Assembly: GCA_035532755.1 (NCBI GenBank)
Contig: DATKQI010000077.1
Span: 1 to 9,932 of the forward strand
Length of the DNA: 9,932 nt
Direction of reading: 5' to 3'
Origin: DATKQI01 sp035532755
Lineage (GTDB): Bacteria > Pseudomonadota > Alphaproteobacteria > Acetobacterales > Acetobacteraceae
The position numbers were made by a program, and so were the translations under genes. Numbering within the stretch: the stretch's first letter is position 1; every line of letters begins with the position of its first letter. Shown one piece after another: positions 1 through 5,833 of the stretch. The notes beneath the pieces were generated by a model. It was not told the DNA's origin. It made no database searches and saw only the letters and a list, made by a program, of their open reading frames with translations.

Positions 1-342
1 ATTGATCGTGTTGGATGCGAACAGCCCGCCGTCCACGAAAGAAAGCGCGCCTTGCGCCGTGGCGCGATACGCGGTCTGCCCGAAGGAATGGTCCGCGCCG
101 GCGCTCAGCAGGGCCCAGGGGGATTTGTAGTCCAGCTCGGCCAGCCGGCGCGCCGGGGAACCGGCCGTGGCAGACACCTGGCCGCCCACATCGCCGATAT
201 TCACCACGGACCGTGCGGCCTGGACGGTGCCATAACCCTGCCGATAGGCCGCTCCGCCGCTGATGTTGACAGAGCTTCGCCCGCCCAGCGGGATCGCGAT
301 GCCGATCAGCGCACCGGCACTGCGGGAGCGGGTGAAATCGCA
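1..342 (-). pseudogene. Fimbrial usher, C-terminal-side fragment cut off by an IS; runs off the window
   Basis: This stretch encodes 114 minus-strand codons of an outer-membrane chaperone-usher pilus usher, in the same frame as the larger usher fragment on the other side of the IS. The translation after the IS boundary begins CDFTRSRSAG and continues through IGIAIPLGGRSS, a YRQGYG segment, LDYKSPW and LSFVDGGLFASNTIN. These are the usual last beta-strands of the barrel and the start of the C-terminal region. The frame is open to base 1, so the true C-terminus lies outside the window. There is no start codon or ribosome site of its own, and it follows the IS in the antisense direction, so it is probably not translated. 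Identification as usher rests on the conserved DFTRSRS and GGLFASN motifs and on contiguity with the N-terminal part. Confidence 0.85.
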
Positions 343-346
343 CTAG
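343..346. repeat. Left copy of the CTAG direct repeat flanking the IS
   Basis: CTAG occurs immediately outside the left inverted repeat and again immediately outside the right one (1829-1832). This fits a 4-bp target-site duplication of the YTAR type known for IS5-group elements. CTAG is itself palindromic, so the two copies could alternatively be the outermost bases of the IS ends. On the usher strand the TAG is in frame. Confidence 0.75.
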
Positions 347-361
347 CAGGCTGTTGAAAAA
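347..361 (+). repeat. Left terminal inverted repeat of the IS
   Basis: CAGGCTGTTGAAAAA pairs with the reverse complement of 1814-1828, 14 of 15 bases identical. Terminal inverted repeats of this length are the transposase binding and cleavage sites. Confidence 0.88.
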
Positions 362-424
362 CCGATGGCTCGCCGGGTTGCGGCGTGATTCAATCTGGGC
401 CGGTTGATAGCGGCCGAGGGGACC

Positions 425-1516
425 ATGCGCGGGACGGATAAGCGGTCAGGGGAGTTGTTCTCCTACGTTGACCTGGAGAAGCGGGTGCGGAAGGACCACC
501 CGTTGCGGCTGATCCGGGAGATAGCGAACACGGCGCTGGCGGTGCTGTCGGACGACTTCGCGGCGCTGTATTCGGGAATGGGGCGTCCGTCGATTGCACC
601 GGAGATGCTGCTGCGCGCCATGCTGTTGCAGGCGTTCTACTCGATCCGCTCAGAGCGGCAGTTGACGGAGCGGTTGGAGTTCGACCTCCTGTTCCGCTGG
701 TTCGTGGGCCTTGGTGTCGATGACCCGGCCTGGGACCATTCGACCTTCTCGAAGAATCGTGACCGGCTGCTGGAGGGCGAGATCGCCACCAAGTTCCTAG
801 CCGCAGTGCTGTCGCAACCTCGGGTAAAGCGGCTGCTATCGAGCGAGCATTTCAGCGTCGACGGCACGCTGATCGAGGCATGGGCCTCGGTGAAGAGCTT
901 CAAGCCGAAGGGTACCAATGGCGACGATGGCGAAGATGGCGGCGGGCGTAACACGCTGACCAATTTCCGCGGCGAGAAGCGCTCCAACGACACCCACGAG
1001 AGCACCACTGATAGTGATGCCATGCTCTACCGCAAGGGGCCGGGCATGGAGGCCAAGCTGTGCTTCATCGGCCACGGCCTGATGGAGAACCGCTCGGGCT
1101 TGATCGTGGGCACCCGGCTGACCCGTGTATCCGGCCATGTCGAGCGGCTGGCGGCGTTGGACATGATCGAGCCGTTCGCTGAGCGACCCCGCGCCATCAC
1201 ACTCGGAGCCGATCGGGGGTACGATGCCGCCGATTTTGTCGAGGAACTGCGGACGCTGAACGTCCGACCCCATGTGGCGCAGAACACCAACCGACGACGT
1301 TCGGCCATCGATATGCGCACCACCCGGCACCCCGGCTACGCCGCTTCCATCCGCATCCGCAAGCGCATCGAGGAAGCCTTCGGCTGGATCAAGACGGTGG
1401 CCGGGCTGCGCAAGACCAAGCTGCGCGGCCTCGACAAGGTGGATTGGGCTTTCGCCTTCACCGCTGCCGCCTACAACCTGGTGCGGCTGCCCAAGCTGCT
1501 GGCGGTGTCGCCATGA
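425..1516 (+). CDS. IS5/IS1182-like DDE transposase
   Basis: The product is a 363-residue cut-and-paste transposase that would bind the element's ends and move it. The ATG at 425 is preceded by GAGGGG (416-421). A TTG at 404 would add seven residues and is less likely. The N-terminal third (residues about 10-130) resembles the DUF772 DNA-binding region, with GMGRPSIAPEMLLRAMLLQ and DHSTFSKNRDRL. The catalytic triad is visible as Asp146 in HFSVDGTL, Asp263 in LGADRGYD and Glu316 in RKRIEEAFGWIK. The last has the R(3)E(6)K spacing of IS4/IS5-type enzymes. A low-complexity, Gly/Asp-rich linker lies at about 163-176. The frame is full length without lesions. The stop overlaps the start of the next gene by 4 bp. 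The gene runs antisense to the usher it interrupts. Confidence 0.93.
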   Translation: MRGTDKRSGELFSYVDLEKRVRKDHPLRLIREIANTALAVLSDDFAALYSGMGRPSIAPEMLLRAMLLQAFYSIRSERQLTERLEFDLLFRWFVGLGVDDPAWDHSTFSKNRDRLLEGEIATKFLAAVLSQPRVKRLLSSEHFSVDGTLIEAWASVKSFKPKGTNGDDGEDGGGRNTLTNFRGEKRSNDTHESTTDSDAMLYRKGPGMEAKLCFIGHGLMENRSGLIVGTRLTRVSGHVERLAALDMIEPFAERPRAITLGADRGYDAADFVEELRTLNVRPHVAQNTNRRRSAIDMRTTRHPGYAASIRIRKRIEEAFGWIKTVAGLRKTKLRGLDKVDWAFAFTAAAYNLVRLPKLLAVSP

Positions 1517-1794
1517 CGGTAAACCCAGATAAACAGTGGCAGATCGACAACGCCAGCCACCTCAAGGGGCTGCAATTGCAGTTCCGCCGCTATGCCCGAT
1601 GGAGCGAAAGTTGGGATCATGATCACTGCGCTGCCTGCTGGGCCAAATTCGCGGAGCTCGCAGGCCCAGACATCCAGCACGAGGGGTACGCGACCCGCGA
1701 TGATTACCCAAAAGGCGCCTGCTATGAGTGGGTCTGCCAAACGTGCTTTGACGATTTGAAGGACGACATGCACTGGTCAGTCGCCGACGGATGA
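1513..1794 (+). CDS. Small IS passenger protein with two CxxC pairs, function unknown
   Basis: This frame encodes 93 residues. The ATG at 1513 overlaps the transposase TGA (ATGA), which implies translational coupling, and the stop at 1792-1794 lies just before the right end of the IS. The protein is hydrophilic and acidic, without signal peptide or membrane segment. Cys39/Cys42 (in WDHDHCAACWAKF) and Cys75/Cys78 (in YEWVCQTCFDDLKDD) form two CxxC knuckles, and Cys70 is additional. The layout resembles a small zinc ribbon, with aromatic residues next to the metal site. I recall similar stand-alone hypothetical proteins with a WDHDHC...CFxDLK pattern, but no characterised one. It could aid or regulate transposition, or be captured cargo. 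Codon use is slightly less GC-biased than in the flanking host genes. That it is a real gene is likely; its role is unknown. Confidence 0.78.
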   Translation: MTVNPDKQWQIDNASHLKGLQLQFRRYARWSESWDHDHCAACWAKFAELAGPDIQHEGYATRDDYPKGACYEWVCQTCFDDLKDDMHWSVADG

Positions 1795-1813
1795 TCGCCC
1801 GCCGCTCGACCAC

Positions 1814-1828
1814 TTCTTCAACAGCCTG
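1814..1828 (-). repeat. Right terminal inverted repeat of the IS
   Basis: TTCTTCAACAGCCTG is the reverse complement of the left end with one mismatch at the thirteenth base. It lies 19 bp beyond the stop codon of the passenger gene. Confidence 0.88.
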
Positions 1829-1832
1829 CTAG
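1829..1832. repeat. Right copy of the CTAG direct repeat flanking the IS
   Basis: This is identical to 343-346. Read on the minus strand, bases 1831-1829 form the TAG that ends the N-terminal usher fragment. Confidence 0.75.
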
Positions 1833-3331
1833 CCGGTGGCATAGGCGACGATATTGCCGAACAGCGGCTTCGTATAGCTCGCCGTGATCAGCTGCACGTG
1901 CTGCGCGGGAACCAGGTAGCCTGGCGCGGAAAGCCCACCCACCCCCGCATCGAAGGCAGGCACGAAGGGTTGCGGCGTCCTGAACGCATCGCGCTCGATT
2001 CCCGTGTAGGCCACTCCGAAAGATCCGAACCGCCCGAGCGAAAGGCCGGCGCTCGCCTGCGTCAGTACACGCGGCACGGGGTCGGCGTTCATCGCGGCGA
2101 TATCCCTGAAGCCGCGGCTTGAGATCAGCGTGGAGGCGGCAAAGCTCACAACCGGCGTGACGCGTTCGATGCGAACGCCGAACTGCCAGCCGCCGCGCCC
2201 GCCGGCCGCGCTGCCCGCGGCGGAAAAAGACAGCACGCCCAGATTTCCCACGTCGATCGCAGCACCCGCGCCGCCCATGAACAGGCCGGGCGTGGCTTCC
2301 GCATGGCCCTCAAGCGTCAACCACGAAGACACGCCATGCCGGAACGACGCCGAACCGGCCATGTCGCGATAGTCGTCGCTCCGCACGCCGTAGTCGAGGC
2401 GAACGGCGCCGGCCTCGAAGGAATAGTCGTCGAGCCCGGGGGCCAGCAGTTGCGTGCTGGCATAGAAAGGCAGCGTCTGCGTCGTCTGCTGCCCAAGCGC
2501 GTCGGTGACGACGACCGAAACCGTGCCTGCGCCGGTGACGACCGGCAACTGCTGCACCTGGAACGGCCCCGGCGGCACGTTGCCGGAGAATTGCCGGATG
2601 CCATTCACCAGCACATCGACAGCCGAGGGCACGGCAACCTGGCCGGATATCCGGGGCACCGGGAACGTCACCAGATCGGGCCGCATCGAGAAATCCGTGG
2701 TGATCTGCACGCCCCCCAGCCGGACCGGGCGGGTCCAGCTCAGCCCGCCGCTGATCACGTCCCCGGCGCGATAGCGGCGCAGCGTGGCGGGGTCGGAATA
2801 AGTGTAGGTCGAACCGAGCCGGACCGTCTGATCCAGGCCCGTGCCCATGTCGGCCAGAAACCCCGAGCCGGCAACGCCATAAGGGGTGAACAGCCGCCCG
2901 TCGAACAGGCCGCTCACGATCGTCTGCCGGGCGAGCGAGGTGCCGACGATGCTGTAGTCCAGCGCACCGCCGGTCGCGCTCTGCACCGCGGCCGCGGCAT
3001 CTGGGTTGCGGGCCGAGCCGCCGATGAGCGTCGGCGAAAGGCTCTCGTCCGCCGCGGTCACGAGAAGCCTCTGCATCGGCATGTCGATCCGATAGCTCAC
3101 GCCGGGCAGCGAGCCAAGCGCCACCGGCCCGGTCCCTGCCGTCCGCGGCAGCCGGAACCCCACGCCGCGCAGTTCCCGCGGCGTCGCGTACAGCACGCCC
3201 CGGCGATCGGTGAACGCGCCGATCCTGCTGGTGGGGCGGCCGTTGATCACCACCTTCAGCAGCAGGGTCTGCGCCGGTTCCGCCGCCCGCGCCGCCGGCA
3301 TGGCAAGAAGCAGCGCCGCGGCAAGCAGCAT
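1829..3331 (-). pseudogene. Archaic (Csu-type) outer-membrane fimbrial usher, N-terminal part, truncated by the IS
   Basis: Ushers are outer-membrane pores that receive chaperone-pilin complexes and thread the pilus outward. The 500 residues here start with a signal peptide (MLLAAALLLAMPAARA). The N-terminal chaperone-binding domain follows (LLLKVVINGRPTSRIGAF...GVLYATPRELRGVGFRL). The barrel with its plug region comes next (RISGQVAVPSAVDVLVNG...VPPGPFQVQQLPVVTGAG, about residues 227-280). Barrel strands then run to LFGNIVAYATG, where TAG from the flanking CTAG stops it. The missing part continues in frame at 342-1. Ushers of this type are roughly 750-850 residues, so about a quarter or more is lost and a closed barrel is unlikely. 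The ATG at 3331 is chosen as start, 23 bp past the chaperone gene. A TTG at 3370 would give a 513-residue form overlapping the chaperone. No strong ribosome site is seen for either. Confidence 0.9.
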
Positions 3332-3353
3332 GCCGTTGATCCAAGCAAAGGCA

Positions 3354-4088
3354 TCAGGGGCCGCCGGCAACGCTCACGGTCCGGTCGATGCCGCCCGCAT
3401 CGGTCCTGGCGGTCAGGCGAAGCCTGGCGCCCGGCGGAACGCGCCCGGCGATGCGCCAGCGCCGGGTGGCGCCCGCCAGCACATAGGGGTTGATGTCCGG
3501 TTCGACCGTCAGCTTCGCCCCGTTCGGCGCGGAGAGCCTGGGGTCCAGAATCCTGGCGTGGGCGCCGCCGCGGTTGGTCGCGGTCAGCACCTCCCGCCCC
3601 GCCCCGCGCCCGTCCACCCGCCAGGCCAGTGCGGCTGCCGCCCGCGCCGCCGGCTCGGCGAAAACCGGGATCGACAGGCGAAGCGCGATCCGCACGATGC
3701 CCGGTGCGCCGGGCGGCGGAATCTGGTCCAGCAGAATGCGAAAGGCCTGCTCCACGGAACCCGCCGGCCGGCGCAGCACCAGCCGGATCACCTGCGCGGC
3801 GCCGGGCGTCACCACCACGATCGGCGGGCTGACCATCAGGTCGTTCGTCCGGGTCAGGTGGTCGATGCCGCCCCGCTGGTCCCAGGCAAAGGCGCGAACC
3901 TGGATCGGCATCGGCTGCGCGCCGCGGTTGATGACGCTCAGCGTCGTCGCCATCGCGCCTGCCGGAAGCAGAACATTGACCGGTGCGACCTCCAGCGCCT
4001 GCGCCCTCGATGCCCTCGGAACCGCGAGCAGGGCGGCCAGCAGCGCCGCGCCCGCCAGCGTGGGCCGCATGGCCCGGGCAACAGCCAT
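3354..4088 (-). CDS. PapD-like periplasmic fimbrial chaperone
   Basis: The product is 244 residues with a signal peptide (MAVARAMRPTLAGAALLAALLAVPRASRAQA). It should fold pilin subunits by donor-strand complementation in the periplasm and deliver them to the usher. The first immunoglobulin-like domain begins LEVAPVNVLLPAGAMATTLSVINRG. It includes the family pattern PPIVVVTPGAAQVIRLVLRR (about 88-107) and EQAFRILLDQIPPP (113-126), the region that contributes the exposed strand and binding pocket. The second domain (about 155-244) ends with RLTARTDAGGIDRTVSV. The start ATG overlaps the pilin stop as TGATG; a TTG one codon upstream is possible. The gene is followed directly by the usher, so the order is pilin-chaperone-usher. 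The gene looks intact, but it is probably idle because its usher is broken. Confidence 0.9.
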   Translation of the reverse strand: MAVARAMRPTLAGAALLAALLAVPRASRAQALEVAPVNVLLPAGAMATTLSVINRGAQPMPIQVRAFAWDQRGGIDHLTRTNDLMVSPPIVVVTPGAAQVIRLVLRRPAGSVEQAFRILLDQIPPPGAPGIVRIALRLSIPVFAEPAARAAAALAWRVDGRGAGREVLTATNRGGAHARILDPRLSAPNGAKLTVEPDINPYVLAGATRRWRIAGRVPPGARLRLTARTDAGGIDRTVSVAGGP

Positions 4089-4588
4089 CAATAGGTCACG
4101 GTGGCGGTAACGGTATCCGTATAGGCCCCCGGTGCCGAAAGCTGGCCAGCGGGGATGCGCCCGTAGGCCGTCAGCGTCTGCGCGAGGCCGTTGCCCGTGC
4201 CGGCGACGGTGTTGGTCCCGGCCGTGTCGCCCCAGACCACGGTCCGCCCCGAATCGCTGTAGAGCGTATAGCTCAGCGTCGAACCGGACACCGTGCCCGC
4301 CATCTCGCGGGCGGCCACCGTGGCGCCGGTGCCGATGCCTGCATCCAGCCCGACCGTGTACGGCGTGCCCGTGGTGCAGCTCACCGCCAGGGTGGCCGTG
4401 GCGTCGAGCTGTGCCGAGGAATAGTTGCCGAAGGCGAGCGGTGTCGCGGTGACGGTGCAGAACGCCAGGACAGTCGCGGTAACGGCGATGGTCGCGGTAG
4501 ACGTGGCCGCCCGGGCCGGGGCCCTCGCGGCAGGGCCGATCAGGATGGCGCCGGCGACAGCAAAAACGACAATCGACCGTTTCCGCAT
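4088..4588 (-). CDS. Spore-coat-U (SCPU) domain pilin subunit, Csu-like
   Basis: This encodes a 166-residue secreted pilus subunit. A basic N-terminus (MRKR) and hydrophobic segment give a signal peptide, likely cleaved near ARA-A at residues 27-28. The mature chain is rich in Thr/Ala/Gly beta-strands. It shows the SCPU signatures TVLAFCTVTATPLAFGNYSS, a Cys44-Cys71 pair expected to form a disulfide, and the C-terminal strand GAYTDTVTATVTY. The length matches archaic-pilus major subunits of the CsuA/B type. GGGAG seven bases upstream of the ATG supports the start. It is the first gene of the minus-strand pilus operon and follows an AT-rich control region. No second pilin gene is visible; further subunits or a tip adhesin may lie left of the window. 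Confidence 0.9.
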   Translation of the reverse strand: MRKRSIVVFAVAGAILIGPAARAPARAATSTATIAVTATVLAFCTVTATPLAFGNYSSAQLDATATLAVSCTTGTPYTVGLDAGIGTGATVAAREMAGTVSGSTLSYTLYSDSGRTVVWGDTAGTNTVAGTGNGLAQTLTAYGRIPAGQLSAPGAYTDTVTATVTY

Positions 4589-4595
4589 GGTTTCA

Positions 4596-4600
4596 CTCCC
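4596..4600 (-). promoter_or_regulatory. Ribosome binding site of the pilin gene
   Basis: GGGAG on the minus strand lies seven bases before the pilin ATG. It is the clearest Shine-Dalgarno sequence of the pilus operon. The downstream chaperone and usher genes lack comparable sites and appear to depend on coupling. Confidence 0.7.
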
Positions 4601-4768
4601 TATGGTTGCGTATATGAAATAGATTCGCCTCTATCAGATAAATTTGGGCGCATCTACTGCAACGATACAATTTTATGCCGTATCCGGCCAAAAACAGTCG
4701 CCTTGATTAAGAATATGCAACTATAAATGTAAAAACTATACTTTGATTGCAACTTATAGTTGATGTTG
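4601..4768 (-). promoter_or_regulatory. AT-rich control region upstream of the pilus operon
   Basis: No gene is seen here. The composition drops sharply from the GC-rich surroundings to mostly A/T, ending abruptly at about 4768. The segment contains AACTATA at 4719-4725 and 4734-4740, and CAACT-TAT-AGTTG at 4750-4762, a perfect 5-bp inverted repeat that holds the same box on the other strand. A small GCCG-TATC-CGGC dyad sits at 4677-4688. Position directly upstream of the pilin gene makes it the probable promoter and regulator-binding region. I could not place -35 and -10 boxes with confidence. AT-rich tracts of this kind are often bound by H-NS/MucR-like silencers, but that is inference. Confidence 0.55.
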
Positions 4769-4820
4769 GCGCGATCCACCGGCCGGCGTTGCCGAACCGG
4801 GCTCGGCACAAGGCGGCTCA

Positions 4821-4842
4821 AAATGCGCTCTTCGGCGCATTT
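4821..4842. repeat. Perfect 8-bp inverted repeat (hairpin)
   Basis: AAATGCGC and GCGCATTT are separated by TCTTCG, giving an 8-bp stem with a 6-base loop on either strand. It is not followed by a T-tract on either strand, so it is not a textbook intrinsic terminator. Confidence 0.6.
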
Positions 4843-4925
4843 CTGAGCGATTTCCCGAGTGGAATCGGGCAACGGCCCCAGACCGATGAAAATGCCCGTG
4901 AGAGATCAGCCGAATTTCAGCTTGC

Positions 4926-4950
4926 GCACGTTCGCCCTGGGCGAGCGTGC
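4926..4950. repeat. 25-bp near-perfect palindrome
   Basis: GCACG-T-TCGCCC around a central T4938 pairs with GGGCGA-G-CGTGC, with one mismatched pair (4931/4945). As RNA it would form a strong stem about 70 bases after the ArsR-type stop codon. It could be a factor-independent terminator without a U-tract, a protein-binding dyad, or part of a repeat element. Confidence 0.6.
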
Positions 4951-4978
4951 TCTGGCCGGCGTGCTTTGGCCGGCGTGC
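4947..4978. repeat. 14-bp tandem repeat, 2.3 copies
   Basis: GTGCTCTGGCCGGC is followed directly by GTGCTTTGGCCGGC and then GTGC, with one difference between full copies. It partly overlaps the preceding palindrome. No function can be assigned. Confidence 0.65.
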
Positions 4979-5019
4979 ATGTCTTTCGGCGGGGAGGAGA
5001 GCCTCGATGCGGCAGATCG

Positions 5020-5712
5020 CTACCGCATCGCCTCCAATTCCACCCCGAACGTCTCGCGCAGCCCGGCCCGTCCGCGCGCCGTCACGCTCACCGCCCGCCC
5101 GTCCCGCTGCCGCTCGATCCAGCCCAACTCCACGCAGCGGCGGCACAGCCCCGCGCCCACCTGGCCGGACAGGTGCAGCCGCCGCTCGCTCCAGTCGATG
5201 CAGGTCTTGCAGAACGGCCGGCGGCGCGAGGCGGACATGTCGAGCCCGAACGCTTCCAGGAAGCCGATCCCTCTCGGCGTGACCTCGCCGCCTTCCTCCG
5301 TCAGCGTCACATGCCCCTGCTCGGCCAGCGCGTCGGCCAGCGCCACGCCGAGCCGCCCGGCGAGGTGGTTGTAGCAGGTGCGCCCGGCCCGCAGCGTGCT
5401 GTCGGCGCGCGACGCCACCGCTCGCCGCGGCGGCGCATCGGCGGCCACCGCCATCACCGCCTCCAGCAGCGTGCCCACCCGGGCGGAGGCCAGCCGGTAG
5501 TAGCGGTGCCGCCCCTGCTGCACCACGCTCAGCAGCCCGGCCTGGACCAGCCGCCCCAGATGCCCGCTCGCGGTCGGCGCGGCGATCCCGGCACTCGCCG
5601 CCAGCTCCCCCGCCGGCAGCGCCCGCCCGTCGCCGAGCGCGAGCAGCATGTTGGCCCGCGCCGGGTCGCCCACCAGGGCTGCAACCTCGGCGACCTGAAG
5701 AACGTTTGTCAT
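5020..5712 (-). CDS. ArsR-type winged-helix transcriptional regulator with Cys-rich C-terminal domain
   Basis: The product is a 230-residue DNA-binding regulator. Residues about 5-85 form an ArsR/HTH_20 winged helix: VAALVGDPARANMLLALGDG, then ELAASAGIAAPTASGHLGRLVQAGLL as helix-turn-helix, and QQGRHRYYRL as wing. The C-terminal half (about 105-230) carries RTCYNHLAGRLG and FCKTCIDWSERRLHLSG, a pattern known from longer ArsR-family regulators, and ends in TARGRAGLRETFG. Cysteines 113, 168, 171, 190 and 193 include two CxxC pairs and could sense metal, thiol or redox signals. AGGG about nine bases before the ATG supports the start. It is divergent from an MFS exporter across 121 bp, so it probably represses that gene and itself. 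The inducer is unknown. Confidence 0.88.
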   Translation of the reverse strand: MTNVLQVAEVAALVGDPARANMLLALGDGRALPAGELAASAGIAAPTASGHLGRLVQAGLLSVVQQGRHRYYRLASARVGTLLEAVMAVAADAPPRRAVASRADSTLRAGRTCYNHLAGRLGVALADALAEQGHVTLTEEGGEVTPRGIGFLEAFGLDMSASRRRPFCKTCIDWSERRLHLSGQVGAGLCRRCVELGWIERQRDGRAVSVTARGRAGLRETFGVELEAMR

Positions 5713-5833
5713 GCCGGAACCCTACACCGTCCGTGCCGGCCCCGCATGAACGGACGCTTCGGCAACCGCCGAAGCATCGTCCGGCCGATCCGGGCTACGC
5801 CATCGCCTCACGCAACACGAACGGAACAGGCGC
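5713..5833. promoter_or_regulatory. Divergent promoter region between the ArsR-type regulator and the MFS exporter
   Basis: This 121-bp spacer separates two divergent start codons and must contain both promoters. No clear -35/-10 pair could be assigned in this GC-rich sequence. The salient feature is the dyad at 5756-5775, roughly midway. GGAACAGG before the MFS ATG is a weak ribosome-site candidate. Confidence 0.6.
5756..5775. promoter_or_regulatory. Candidate ArsR-type operator: perfect 8-4-8 inverted repeat
   Basis: GCTTCGGC and GCCGAAGC are separated by AACC, with flanking GGAC and GTCC partly extending the symmetry. ArsR-family dimers bind imperfect or perfect dyads in their own promoters. 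Position in the divergent spacer fits control of both genes. It could instead be a simple hairpin in the 5' leader of one transcript. Confidence 0.55.

Larger units (their letters stand above)
347..1828 (+). mobile_element. Complete insertion sequence, IS5/IS1182-like, with transposase and a passenger gene
   Basis: This is a 1482-bp element bounded by 15-bp inverted repeats with one mismatch (CAGGCTGTTGAAAAA at the left, CAGGCTGTTGAAGAA read inward from the right) and flanked by CTAG on both sides. It holds an intact DDE transposase gene and, overlapping its stop, a second small open reading frame that fills the space up to the right end. It is inserted in a pilus usher gene, in the opposite orientation. 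Intact ends, intact transposase and identical flanking repeats suggest a recent, possibly still mobile copy. The family call comes from the transposase style (DUF772-like N-terminus plus a DDE domain) and the CTAG target. IS5 and IS1182 groups are hard to separate by eye. Confidence 0.92.
4769..5019. other. Gene-free spacer rich in hairpins and short repeats
   Basis: No convincing coding region is seen between the AT-rich pilus control segment and the stop of the ArsR-type gene. The stretch is dense in inverted repeats: 4821-4842, 4854-4869 (CCCGA/TCGGG) and 4926-4950. A 14-bp tandem repeat follows at 4947-4978. It lies 3' of the regulator gene, so it may hold its transcription terminator, although no hairpin is followed by a T-run on the minus strand. 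The clustered dyads also resemble a dispersed REP-type element. Confidence 0.5.

Noticed and set aside
836..1330. Minus-strand frames opposite the transposase
   Set aside because: They are antisense shadows of the DDE transposase, without motifs.
347..1832. Possibility that the segment is a composite transposon or a CRISPR/defence island
   Set aside because: Only one IS with a single small passenger gene is present. There are no spaced direct repeats, no cas genes and no second IS in the window.
2303..4094. Long plus-strand open frames antisense to the usher and chaperone
   Set aside because: They are low-complexity Arg/Gly/Pro-rich translations without motifs; the minus-strand genes have clear usher and chaperone signatures.
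4654..4872. A 72-codon minus-strand frame in the pilus upstream region
   Set aside because: It spans the AT-rich control region and a hairpin, has no ribosome site or family likeness, and its composition changes abruptly in the middle.
4886..5019. A plus-strand frame beginning MKMPVRDQPNFSLRTF
   Set aside because: The first 40 or so residues look less biased than typical shadows, but the frame then runs antisense through the regulator gene and has no clear ribosome site. I could not support it as a gene.
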